Source of the DNA: OLB6 sp964525565
Lineage (GTDB): Bacteria > Bacteroidota > Ignavibacteria > Kapaibacteriales > Kapaibacteriaceae
Direction: 5' to 3'
Assembly: GCA_964525565.1 (NCBI GenBank)
Contig: CAZGHI010000053.1
Coordinates: 1-15,305 of the forward strand
Length of the DNA: 15,305 nt
Shown here: positions 1 to 7,636 of the stretch, in pieces
Position numbering within the stretch: the stretch's first letter is position 1
Layout of the letters: each line of letters begins with the position of its first letter
Notes under the pieces: model-generated
Database searches by the model: none
What the model was told of the DNA's origin: nothing
What the model saw: only the letters and a program-made list of their open reading frames with translations
Translations under genes and position numbers: made by a program

Positions 1-35
<35 letters not shown>

Positions 36-37
36 GC

Positions 38-72
38 GAAACTTTTCCACACTTGTGGGGAAGTTTTCCACA
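38..72. promoter_or_regulatory. cluster of DnaA-box-like 9-mers, also able to form a hairpin
   Basis: TTTTCCACA occurs at 43-51 and again at 64-72, each one mismatch from the consensus DnaA box TTATCCACA. Between them at 54-62 is TGTGGGGAA, whose reverse complement TTCCCCACA has two mismatches. The three sites alternate in orientation within 30 bp, as in many origin regions. A fourth near-match, ATATCCACA, lies at 162-170. Bases 40-50 and 55-65 can also pair as an 11-bp RNA stem (two G-U pairs, loop 51-54), so a hairpin is an alternative reading. No AT-rich unwinding element or dnaA/dnaN gene is visible beside it, so an origin role is only a hypothesis. Confidence 0.35.
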
Positions 73-81
73 AATTTGCCT

Positions 82-113
82 TGGTGCCGGGTGCCTATTA
101 CCTCCCGGCACCA
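82..113. repeat. perfect 10-bp inverted repeat (hairpin)
   Basis: Bases 82-91 (TGGTGCCGGG) are exactly complementary to 104-113 (CCCGGCACCA), with a 12-nt loop. The stem is GC-rich and strong. No T run follows on either strand, so it does not look like an intrinsic terminator. It could be an operator, a structured 3' untranslated element or a remnant of a mobile element. Confidence 0.6.
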
Positions 114-442
114 CTGTTCCATGATCCGGCGCCTACCGGTTCAGTTAATTCTACTTCCGGTATATCCACATGGCGTTCAACGGTCGTTTATGCAGCGCCT
201 TGTGCACCTTACTATCCGCTGGGTGCGAAGTCAGATTGTGTTGGCCGATGATTGCTGGGTACCTCTACGCATCTGACTTGAATGAACTAACAGGTTGTTT
301 AGTACTCCGGGCCCATGGAGACAGAAGTCGGCGCTGGAGTTGCACGGACTCATATAGATGGTTAAAAAAGTATCAACAAACGATGCCGTGTATCTTCAAC
401 AAGGACTTTGGCAATTACCCCATGCGTACATTCTAACAATTT
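114..442. other. stretch with no supportable gene
   Basis: This stretch lies downstream of the minus-strand T9SS cargo gene. Two short overlapping plus-strand reading frames (55-276 and 170-436) show no recognisable domain, signal peptide or ribosome-binding site and have low-complexity-like composition. I see no tRNA, no CRISPR and no clear terminator. One near-consensus DnaA-like 9-mer sits at 162-170 and an A6 run at 364-369. Confidence 0.6.
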
Positions 443-1720
443 CTACCGCACAATCTTTGTAACAACCTCACCTTGCTGCAGCAGATACAATCCGGCGTGA
501 ACATCCTGCAGTTCTGGTGAGCCGTGTCCGGAACGTACTCTGTTGCCAAGCAGGTCATACAATGTCCACCGGGATGCCTTGGAGTCGGTAGTGGCTTTCT
601 CACGCCCGTACAGCGCCTGATCTATGTTCACAAATGCGCACCCGGTACTACCATTGTCACGTGGCCACCCTGAAACGTAGAGAGTGAGATTCTCGAGCGA
701 ACCTCCCACCACACGTTTGATTACAACGCTTAATGGTAAGACTGCTACCACCTGCCACGTATGAGTGTCTCCGTCGTAGGCACAACATTCTAGCACAGTA
801 TCTGATACACTACGCCTAAATCCGAGAACCGTGCCATCAGTTAAGACATACGCTGCATGTGTGGTTCCTTCGAACGGAGGTACACTCAGCCATGTACTTC
901 CACCATCGGTGGTATAGAATGGTGCTCGCGTCGGCTGCCTAGTATTTCGCAGTACCACACCACTTGGGTTAAACCAATACACCCACTCTCCGCGATACTC
1001 ACCAATCGTCACCATATCGTTCTCGCATCCTTCGCGAAGCCACACCATGCCCGTGAAATCAACGAGAAGAGATCGCATTCCTTTCCGTTCCAATACGAAA
1101 TGCTGCCTTGTTGTTTTTACGAATCGCTTGTCCTCGAAGTGATACCAGCCGGTATCTCCATTAATTGCATCCGGTTCGTTGGAAAAGTGGTGTGTGCGAG
1201 GATTCACAACCAGTGCGCTATCTTCTCCACATAGATGCAGCAGTTCAGCATGATGAAGGCTCTCCTCGGTGTCGGCATCTGTTGCAAATCGGGCTGTGAG
1301 CGCTATCATCGGAATACAATTATAGTCACCAACCGTTACAAAAACGGTACCGTTAACGATGTCAATCGAACTAGCACCCGATCCTGTTTCGTATTTATTT
1401 ACGTTTCTTGACCGATTGAATATTTGTTTAGTATAGCCATTCATGTTTACGCGATGTATCGTGGCCTCAGTTGCATCCCATGTATCATACATATCACCAC
1501 TTTTGTATGACCGATTTGCTATATAGACATACTCATCCTGATGCGTTTGCACAAATCCATGTATCCCGCAGGGTACGTTAACTACCCGATGCTGGGCTAT
1601 GACAACGGCATTATGGAGCATTGTNNNNNNNNNNNNNNNNNNNNNAAGTTGAAGCATGGTGCCACCGTAGTGCTGTGCAACATCGTATCGTTGATATGGG
1701 CACGGGACACAAGAATACAT
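443..1720 (-). CDS. secreted Asp-box protein with T9SS C-terminal sorting domain, 5' end unresolved by a gap
   Basis: This is probably an exported beta-propeller-like protein. The C-terminal 40 residues carry the hallmarks of a Por/T9SS type A sorting domain: a YDLLGNRV segment, then HAGLYLLQ and a terminal TKIVR. Such tails send proteins through the type IX system to the cell surface or medium, where the tail is removed. An Asp-box (BNR-like) motif, TTDGGSTW, is encoded near 885-915; Asp-boxes sit at beta-hairpins in sialidase-like and other propellers. The specific ligand or enzyme activity cannot be read. The N run at 1625-1645 interrupts the 5' part. The ATG ending at 1720 keeps one frame open but gives no signal peptide, which a T9SS cargo needs. 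Another frame upstream (about 1755-1690) has a hydrophobic, signal-like run. The true start is therefore unresolved and a frame change inside the gap is likely. Confidence 0.7.
   Translation of the reverse strand: MYSCVPCPYQRYDVAQHYGGTMLQLXXXXXXXTMLHNAVVIAQHRVVNVPCGIHGFVQTHQDEYVYIANRSYKSGDMYDTWDATEATIHRVNMNGYTKQIFNRSRNVNKYETGSGASSIDIVNGTVFVTVGDYNCIPMIALTARFATDADTEESLHHAELLHLCGEDSALVVNPRTHHFSNEPDAINGDTGWYHFEDKRFVKTTRQHFVLERKGMRSLLVDFTGMVWLREGCENDMVTIGEYRGEWVYWFNPSGVVLRNTRQPTRAPFYTTDGGSTWLSVPPFEGTTHAAYVLTDGTVLGFRRSVSDTVLECCAYDGDTHTWQVVAVLPLSVVIKRVVGGSLENLTLYVSGWPRDNGSTGCAFVNIDQALYGREKATTDSKASRWTLYDLLGNRVRSGHGSPELQDVHAGLYLLQQGEVVTKIVR
1625..1645. other. assembly gap of 21 N inside the T9SS cargo gene
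   Basis: The N run separates the well-behaved reading frame on its left from a poorly convincing N-terminal segment on its right. The nominal length should not be trusted, because the sister gap at 4008-4029 is demonstrably out of frame. Confidence 0.95.
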
Positions 1721-1850
1721 GTACGTACACGCATAGCAACCACGCGGTCAACTTAACTAATTGTCCATAGTCAGGCAATACCGTGCATACCATTTGGCTA
1801 CCTGAGCCCCTTACCTGCACCCAGCATGTTTCCTTCCCTATGTTTGCAGC

Positions 1851-3203
1851 ATGGAATCACGCTATAAATCATATACAACCATTGAACAACTTCCTGAGAA
1901 AATCGGCCAGACCGTAACCCTGCAAGGGTGGGTACAGGACAAAACGGGCAAAGGGAAGCTCACCTTTATCAGGCTGCGCGACGGTAGCGGCATGGTGCAA
2001 TGCGTGGTGTTTGCTCCAAATTTAGAAGAGCGGGTGGTCAGCGATGCAAAATCTCTTACACAGGAGAGTTCTGTTGCCATCACCGGCACCGTACGTGCCG
2101 AAGAGCGCGCACCGGGAGGCGTAGAGATTGATGTTGCCGATGTAAAGATTTATCAGATTGCTACCGACTACCCGATTACACCAAAGGAACATGGCGTTGA
2201 ATTCCTGATTCAGAAACGTCACCTGTGGCTGCGTTCCACACGCCAACATGCCATCATGCGCGTGCGCTCGGCAGTAGTGAAGGCCATACGCGACTTCTTT
2301 GACGGCAACGGATTCAGACTGATGGACAGCCCCATGCTCACACCGAATGCATGCGAGGGAACGTCCACGCTGTTCGAAACGGAGTACTTTGATCTCGGCA
2401 AGGCATTCCTAACACAAAGCGGACAGCTCTATGCCGAAGCCAGCGCCATGGCTCTGGGGCGCGTGTACACGTTTGGACCAACATTCCGTGCAGAAAAGAG
2501 CAAAACCCGGCGGCACCTTACCGAGTTTTGGATGGTTGAACCCGAGGCGGCATATTTCGACTTAAACGATGATATGGACCTGGCCGAAGACCTCGTGGAG
2601 TACATCGTTCAGCAGACATTAAAAATGTGTACAAAGGAGCTGGCAGCTCTGGATCGCGACACGTCGAAGTTAGAAGCCGTTCGCAGGCCGTTCCATCGGA
2701 TGTCGTACACCGAGGCCGTGGACTGGCTCAACACCAACGGTGTGAAGCTCAACAAAAAGCAGCCCGATGGCACTGAGATACAAGTGGACTTCCCGTGGGG
2801 TGAGGACTTTGGCGCTCCGCAGGAAGAAGCGATAATGACACAATTCACTAAGCCATGTATCATTCACCGGTATCCAACCGAAGTGAAGGCATTTTACATG
2901 AAGCGTGACCCGGACAATCCAAAGGTTGTACTAGCAATGGATATGTTAGGTCCGGAGGGGGCTGGGGAAATCATCGGCGGATCACAGCGCGAGGACGATC
3001 ACGATGCTCTGCTGGAGCGAATTAAACACGAGAACCTTAGTCCGGAAGAGTTTCAGTGGTATCTGGACTTGCGCAAGTACGGCTCGGTACCGCATAGCGG
3101 ATTCGGATTAGGATTAGAACGCACCGTAAAGTGGATCACCGGTGCAGAACATATTCGCGAATGCATCCCTTTCCCACGGATGATCTATCGGATTTCGCCG
3201 TAA
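1851..3203 (+). CDS. asnS: asparaginyl-tRNA synthetase
   Basis: This cytoplasmic class IIb aminoacyl-tRNA synthetase charges tRNA-Asn with asparagine using ATP. An OB-fold anticodon-binding domain covers about residues 18-105. The catalytic domain shows motif 1 around 149-165 (NGFRLMDSPMLTP), motif 2 at 212-227 (FRAEKSKTRRHLTEF) and motif 3 at 417-428 (GFGLGLERTVKW). The YPTEVKAFYM and GEIIGGSQRE segments and the ending IPFPRMIYR match AsnRS rather than AspRS. The length of 450 residues is normal for the bacterial enzyme. The ATG at 1851 begins just before the OB fold and has no clear Shine-Dalgarno site. The gene is divergent from the T9SS cargo gene on its left and followed by the peptidase gene in the same direction after 133 bp. 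Confidence 0.96.
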   Translation: MESRYKSYTTIEQLPEKIGQTVTLQGWVQDKTGKGKLTFIRLRDGSGMVQCVVFAPNLEERVVSDAKSLTQESSVAITGTVRAEERAPGGVEIDVADVKIYQIATDYPITPKEHGVEFLIQKRHLWLRSTRQHAIMRVRSAVVKAIRDFFDGNGFRLMDSPMLTPNACEGTSTLFETEYFDLGKAFLTQSGQLYAEASAMALGRVYTFGPTFRAEKSKTRRHLTEFWMVEPEAAYFDLNDDMDLAEDLVEYIVQQTLKMCTKELAALDRDTSKLEAVRRPFHRMSYTEAVDWLNTNGVKLNKKQPDGTEIQVDFPWGEDFGAPQEEAIMTQFTKPCIIHRYPTEVKAFYMKRDPDNPKVVLAMDMLGPEGAGEIIGGSQREDDHDALLERIKHENLSPEEFQWYLDLRKYGSVPHSGFGLGLERTVKWITGAEHIRECIPFPRMIYRISP

Positions 3204-3204
3204 C

Positions 3205-3227
3205 AGAAATCCTGCTTCAGATTTTTT
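3205..3227 (+). terminator. weak candidate terminator after asnS
   Basis: AGAAATC at 3205-3211 can pair with GATTTTT at 3220-3226 (7 bp including one G-T pair, 8-nt loop), with a T6 run at 3222-3227 that overlaps the right arm. The stem is AT-rich and weak. Its position two bases after the asnS stop is the main support. Confidence 0.25.
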
Positions 3228-3294
3228 CCTAGGCGTGTAACATCGGTCTTGCAGTCTCGTAACGGTTGCGGCATGTTTCCGTAATTTAGCCGCT

Positions 3295-3300
3295 TATAAT
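3295..3300 (+). promoter_or_regulatory. possible -10 element (TATAAT) upstream of the M3 peptidase gene
   Basis: A perfect TATAAT lies 36 bases before the peptidase start codon. No matching -35 is present at 16-18 bp; the nearest TTG-type hexamer (TTGCGG, 3266-3271) is 23 bp away. It would place a transcription start close to 3307 and give a short leader. The match could be chance in this AT-richer spacer. Confidence 0.3.
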
Positions 3301-3336
3301 CATTTATTTACGCTAGCGAGTAGCGTCTGCAACCGT

Positions 3337-5147
3337 ATGGAAAGTACACATGAAACAATGACCGGAGCCGAGAACATCATATGGGACCTGAGCGATTTAT
3401 ACACTTCGGTGTCTGACCCAGCCTTTATCAATGACATGGACACCATTGCAGATCGGTGTCAACATTTTCAATCGTGCTGGAAAGGCAAACTGGCCAGTAG
3501 TTCGCCTTCTGCCTTTGCCGAGGCCCTGAGCGGTTACGAAGCGCTCATTGAAAACTTCGATAAAATGGGCTCATATGCTCAACTCATCTGGAGTACCGAT
3601 ACCGAAGATCCCAAGAACGGTCACCTCCTACAGATGGTACGTGAACGGCTAATGGCTGCAAATCGGTACCTGGTATTCTTCTCCCTTGAAACGGGTGCAC
3701 TGCCCGAGCACGTTTTCGATAAACTACTGCATGCACCCGAGCTAGAGCACCGCAAACACTGGCTGGAGCTGGTTCGTACACACCGTAAGCACCAGCTTTC
3801 TGAAGAAGTAGAACAGGCATTGTCTCTTACAAGTCTTTCTTCTCGCATGGCTTGGGTGCGGTTACACGACGAGCTTTCGAATGCCCAGGTATTCAGACTT
3901 CATGGACAAGAGTACACCGAAGCACAGGTACTCAAACTTCTCCATGAAAGCAATCGCACCATCCGCAAAGAGGCAGCCGAATCAATTTCAGTCGGACTTA
4001 AAGAGATNNNNNNNNNNNNNNNNNNNNNNAAGCCTTCATCTTTAATACTGTTGTGTCAGATCAGGCCATTCAAGATTCGCTGCGCGGTTATCCTCGTTGG
4101 ATCTCATCAAGAAACATGGCAAACGAAGCCACCGATGCCAGTGTAGATGCACTCATAGCGGCTGTTGTAGAGCGGTACCCATTGGTGCGCAGGTTTTATG
4201 CGCTCAAGAAACGCATTCTTGGGTTGGATACCTTTTATGACTACGATCGATATGCCCCTGTTGCTCAAGAATCTGACTTTTGGACGTGGGAGCAGGCCAA
4301 GGACATTGTTCTAACAGCATACAATCGGTTCGACACACGCATTGGAAATATCGCGGCAATGTTCTTTGAAAAGAACTGGATTCATGCTCCGGTGCGCAAA
4401 GGAAAGAATGGCGGCGCATACAGTGCAGGGACAACCGCATCGGTACATCCTTATGTGTTCATGAACTACACCGGCACTAACCGGGACGTTCAAACGCTTG
4501 CTCATGAGCTTGGCCATGGAGTTCACCAGTACCTGTCACGGTCACAAGGAAATTTATTAATGGATACTCCGCTCACCGTTGCAGAGACGGCATCGGTGTT
4601 CGGAGAGATCATAACGTTCAACAGTTTGTTTACCGAGGCACAATCGCAGCAGCAGAAACTGTCCATGCTCGTAAACAAGTTGGACGACATTATCAGCACG
4701 GTGTTCCGTCAGATTGCGCTGAACCGATTCGAGAATGCCATGCACGAAACACGTCGGTCCGAAGGCGAACTTTCGGTAGATCGTTTATGCGAACTGTGGC
4801 TGCAAACGCAGTCGGAGCAGTTTGGTGATGCCGTTGTGCTAACTGAAGGGTACAAGTACTGGTGGTCGTACATCTCGCACTTTATGCACGCTCCGGGTTA
4901 CGTTTATGCCTATGCCTATGGCGAGCTGCTGGTGCTGGCGCTACACGAGATCTACAAACAAGATCCTGCATCGTTTCCGGAGAAGTATATCGCCATGCTC
5001 TCTAGTGGTGGCGCAAAATCGCCAACGGATCTCTTAGCCCCCTTTGGTATCAACGTGGAAGATCCGAACTTCTGGAACGTTGGCTTAGATGTGATAGAGC
5101 GTGTGCTCACCGATGCCGAAGAACTTCACGCTTCGATAACTACTTAA
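3337..5147 (+). CDS. pepF: M3 family zinc oligoendopeptidase (PepF-like), frame interrupted by an assembly gap
   Basis: This is a cytoplasmic zinc metallopeptidase that cuts short peptides, useful in turnover of imported or degraded peptides. The N-terminal half (3337-4007, opening with WDLSDLYTS) is the helical oligoendopeptidase F domain. The C-terminal half holds the zinc site HELGH, encoded at 4503-4517, with a downstream Glu ligand in VAETAS (about 4584). After the gap the frame reads AFIFNTVVSDQAIQDSLRGY, the normal family continuation of the pre-gap GLKE segment. The two halves lie in different frames because 4009-4031 is 23 nt, not a multiple of three. A true gap one base different restores one protein of about 603 residues, the normal family length. 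I therefore treat this as one intact gene, not a pseudogene. Either the ATG at 3337 or the one at 3358 could be the start. The 3' end overlaps the convergent lytic transglycosylase gene by 8 nt. Confidence 0.88.
4008..4029. other. assembly gap of 22 N inside the M3 peptidase gene
   Basis: Coding sequence of the same family sits on both sides and only seven or eight residues are missing, so the gap is close to its nominal size. The frame shows it must be about 20 or 23 bases, not 22. Confidence 0.95.
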
Positions 5148-6021
5148 GCTTACGGGCAAGTGTAAACACAGCATTTACATACGCGTCGCTGTTATTGTAA
5201 TGATGAACGGCGGCGCGTTGTTTTTTTCTTGTTACCCCCCACCCGTTCTTTTTAAGGTAGTTTCCGATGGAATGGGCGGCATCGGCAATGGAATAGAGGT
5301 CAATAACACCATCGCTGTTACCATCAACAGCCCAGGCGTTGTATGACGACGGTAAGAATTGGGGAAAACCAAATGCGCCGGCCCATGACCCCATAAGATC
5401 GGCCACATTCATCACCTTCCGTTTGTCTATTTCTTGCAATGCGCGCAGCTCCTTAAATGCCCATCCTGCCTTTCGTTCAGCACGCTTCTTCACCAAAGCG
5501 GTCACACTGTCAATCTTCGTAGAGTCCAGCTTCTGTTGTTGTACAACACGATCAACGCTGGATTGTACGTTGATTGAATCACTTGCAAGAAGCAAACTCA
5601 GGTACACACTGGGAACATGGTAAGTGCCCGTGATTTTTCCGCATCGTGATTCTATCCACAAGATGCTTGCAATCACTTCTTTTCGCACGCCGTACATCTT
5701 CTGGGCTTCTGTAAGTGTGGCAAGATGCTCTTTTATGAAGGCCTTTACGGTTTTAATGCTCGAATCATTCCAGCTCCACGAGTAATCCGGTGTAGATGAG
5801 AAGTTTGTAACGTTAATACGAACTGCTTTTGCCACAAAGCCTGCTGATGATGGTGCTGATATCCGATCCAGGAATATGCTGTCCAAACCATATTTTCTTG
5901 CAAGATGTAGTGCCTGTGCAAAGGCGGCGCTATCGGACTGCGCACTCCACAGTGGGATGCACAACAGGAATAAGTATCCAACGAGAGTAGCAATACGAAT
6001 CTTTACAGTGGCATTCATCAT
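5140..6021 (-). CDS. MltB-type lytic murein transglycosylase (SLT_2 / GH103-like), exported
   Basis: The enzyme cleaves the MurNAc-GlcNAc bond of peptidoglycan with formation of a 1,6-anhydro end, acting in the periplasm during wall remodelling or insertion of envelope machines. With the start at 6021 it has 293 residues. Residues 7-27 form a signal peptide (basic start, hydrophobic core, then WSAQ). The likely catalytic acid is E124 in ILWIESRCG. The family block GSWAGAFGFPQFLPSSY lies at 211-227 and is followed by an EF-hand-like loop, DGNSDGVID (233-241), as in MltB/Slt35. An open frame extends to 6285, but that extension duplicates methyltransferase DNA and would bury the signal peptide. 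The ATG ending at 6021 overlaps the methyltransferase TGA as ATGA, which implies translational coupling. There is no clear lipobox, so it is probably soluble in the periplasm. Confidence 0.88.
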   Translation of the reverse strand: MMNATVKIRIATLVGYLFLLCIPLWSAQSDSAAFAQALHLARKYGLDSIFLDRISAPSSAGFVAKAVRINVTNFSSTPDYSWSWNDSSIKTVKAFIKEHLATLTEAQKMYGVRKEVIASILWIESRCGKITGTYHVPSVYLSLLLASDSINVQSSVDRVVQQQKLDSTKIDSVTALVKKRAERKAGWAFKELRALQEIDKRKVMNVADLMGSWAGAFGFPQFLPSSYNAWAVDGNSDGVIDLYSIADAAHSIGNYLKKNGWGVTRKKQRAAVHHYNNSDAYVNAVFTLARKLK

Positions 6022-6854
6022 GCGTTTTTTTGACATAGAACAAAAAGCTCGGTTCCGGTAATATTCTGATACATGCGCGCAAGTCGGTCGCGAACCGAAG
6101 GTCCAGGAATATTCATCGTTGCATGCATTACTGCATTCACCAACCGATACGAACGTCGGGTAAGTGCATTGTTTGGCCTTCTCTGCTCCAGAGTTAGGAT
6201 GTGCAATCCAGCTCGTTCCAAAACAATGCGCAACGTACGTTCGTGAAAGTGATGAACATGCTGATCGCTTTGAAACCATATCCACCGATCGCGAAAGATG
6301 TGCGCCATGATGCTCCCTGCATTCGGCACTCGTATTGCAATAACACCATCAGACTCTAGCATATCCCGCAGCAGTATCAGCGTGCTGTACGGATCCGGAA
6401 TATGTTCGAGTACATGCCAAAGCGTAATCGCGGAAAATCTTCCTGTAACGTGATCGAGACTCGGATACACTTCCAGTCCGATGCGTTGTGCGTATTCTCT
6501 GGCACGAACTGAGGGTTCTACGCCGGTGACCGCGTAGCCATATCTACGGGCATCGTCAAGAAAGAAACCATGGTCGCAGCCAACATCCAATACACGGGCA
6601 GGGGGCTTCACAATAGAAGCTATTCTGCCGACCAAATACTGATATTCAGGGTAACGGAAGTAACGATGAAGCTCCGGAGATGTCCGTACAGAAGCTGTGA
6701 GTGTGTATGTTTCTGCATAATGTTCGGATTGTACTCTGCGATGCCGGGGCGTTATCATAGCGCCACATGATGCGCAAGACAACATAGGGGTAGTCCCATA
6801 CGTTATTGCACCGATTGATGTACTTCCGCATATTAAACACGACTCTTCAACCAT
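6018..6854 (-). CDS. class I SAM-dependent methyltransferase with N-terminal zinc ribbon
   Basis: This cytoplasmic methyltransferase has 278 residues. Two CxxC pairs (C6/C9 and C27/C30) form a small zinc ribbon. The Rossmann core follows, with SAM motif I VLDVGCDHGFF at 88-98, the acidic end of strand 2 in GVEPS (111-115), and LWHVLEHIPDP at 145-155. The QHVHHFHERTL segment (198-208) is typical of Methyltransf_23 proteins found in sugar, polysaccharide and lipid modification loci. The substrate cannot be read. No nucleotide-sugar or glycosyltransferase genes are beside it, so a surface glycan role is only a family-based guess. The gene is first in a two-gene operon with the lytic transglycosylase and diverges from the DUF1573 gene across 47 bp. 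Confidence 0.88.
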   Translation of the reverse strand: MVEESCLICGSTSIGAITYGTTPMLSCASCGAMITPRHRRVQSEHYAETYTLTASVRTSPELHRYFRYPEYQYLVGRIASIVKPPARVLDVGCDHGFFLDDARRYGYAVTGVEPSVRAREYAQRIGLEVYPSLDHVTGRFSAITLWHVLEHIPDPYSTLILLRDMLESDGVIAIRVPNAGSIMAHIFRDRWIWFQSDQHVHHFHERTLRIVLERAGLHILTLEQRRPNNALTRRSYRLVNAVMHATMNIPGPSVRDRLARMYQNITGTELFVLCQKNA

Positions 6855-6901
6855 ACTTTACAAGATAGCGAAATTCAAGCCCGCAAGCCGAAGGTAATCA
6901 C

Positions 6902-7612
6902 ATGAAAAGACTCTCTGCTACCATTGCTCTGTTCCTCAGTCTCGCCAGCGCTCTCCTTGCACAACCCTCGATACAGGTACAGGACACTGTAAACTGGGGT
7001 AGAATTGTACCAAAGACTAAGGGCCAGCAACCCGCCGAGGTCTTCTCTGAAGTTATCATCCGTAATACCGGAAATGAAACTCTGGTGATCAACGATATTC
7101 GTACTAGCTGTGGATGTACAGATGCCCCTGTTGACGCAAAGGAGATCCCTCCGGGTGGTTCAACAACTATGCGTGTTGGATTTCGATTACCCGAAACAAG
7201 CGGACCCGTAAGCAAACACATTGATATCAGTAGTAACGATCCGCTTGTTCCCGAAAAGACTATTACACTGTATGCCGATGTCCAACATCCATTCCAGGTA
7301 TCGTCCACCATTATCCCCTTTAACCGGGGCGCTGTTGGCGATACGATCCTTGGTGCCGTAACACTCACAACCCACGGCACTGATGCTATAAACGTAAAAC
7401 TTCTTTCCTTTAACGAAAAGGTTATCCTCTACTCACCTTCTGAGTTTACTCTCAGCCCTGGTTCTCTGCATGAACTGCGTGTTGGATACATTGCGAATAA
7501 GCCTGGAGCGTTTTCAATCCAGCTCATGGTTACCACCGATCTGCCCGGTTACGAATCATTCAACCTGTCGGGTTACGGTTTTGCCGACGACCGTAAACAA
7601 CCGTCCAACTAA
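6902..7612 (+). CDS. exported DUF1573 domain protein
   Basis: The protein has 236 residues and begins with a clear signal peptide (MKRLSATIALFLSLASALLA, then QPS), so it is exported to the periplasm or outer surface. Residues about 28-127 form an Ig-like DUF1573 domain with the family signature TSCGCT (residues 68-73) after the strand NTGNETLVINDI, and a later SSNDP turn. The rest (about 128-236) looks like a second beta-sandwich. The function of DUF1573 proteins is unknown; they are frequent in Bacteroidota and relatives. There is no T9SS sorting tail. A GAAGG at 6890-6894 is a reasonable Shine-Dalgarno site 7 nt before the ATG. The gene ends 24 bp from the convergent barrel gene, and I see no strong terminator between them. 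Confidence 0.85.
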   Translation: MKRLSATIALFLSLASALLAQPSIQVQDTVNWGRIVPKTKGQQPAEVFSEVIIRNTGNETLVINDIRTSCGCTDAPVDAKEIPPGGSTTMRVGFRLPETSGPVSKHIDISSNDPLVPEKTITLYADVQHPFQVSSTIIPFNRGAVGDTILGAVTLTTHGTDAINVKLLSFNEKVILYSPSEFTLSPGSLHELRVGYIANKPGAFSIQLMVTTDLPGYESFNLSGYGFADDRKQPSN

Positions 7613-7636
7613 CAGATGCCTTCTTATTACGTGGTG

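Noticed and set aside
55..436. Two short plus-strand open frames in the left gene-poor stretch
   Set aside because: They overlap each other, have no domain, signal peptide or ribosome-binding site, and their composition is unlike the real genes nearby.
1580..1690. Tandem duplication flanking the first gap (TMLHSTTVA versus TMLHNAVVIA)
   Set aside because: The DNA identity between the two sides is only about half and the first segment needs a third reading frame; most likely coincidence.
1720..1729. 10-bp perfect palindrome TGTACGTACA as an operator
   Set aside because: A palindrome of this length is expected by chance several times in 15 kb, and the gene start beside it is itself uncertain.
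1862..2863. Antisense open frames within asnS
   Set aside because: They are frame shadows of a highly conserved gene.
3266..3300. Full sigma-70 promoter TTGCGG ... TATAAT before the peptidase gene
   Set aside because: The 23-bp spacer is too long for a standard promoter, so only the -10 is listed, at low confidence.
4053..5147. A separate gene starting at GTG 4053
   Set aside because: It is the C-terminal half of the M3 peptidase; coding similarity to the family continues upstream of this GTG as far as the N run.
6022..6285. N-terminal extension of the lytic transglycosylase to 6285
   Set aside because: The extension lies entirely on methyltransferase coding DNA in another frame and would place about 88 residues before a clear signal peptide.
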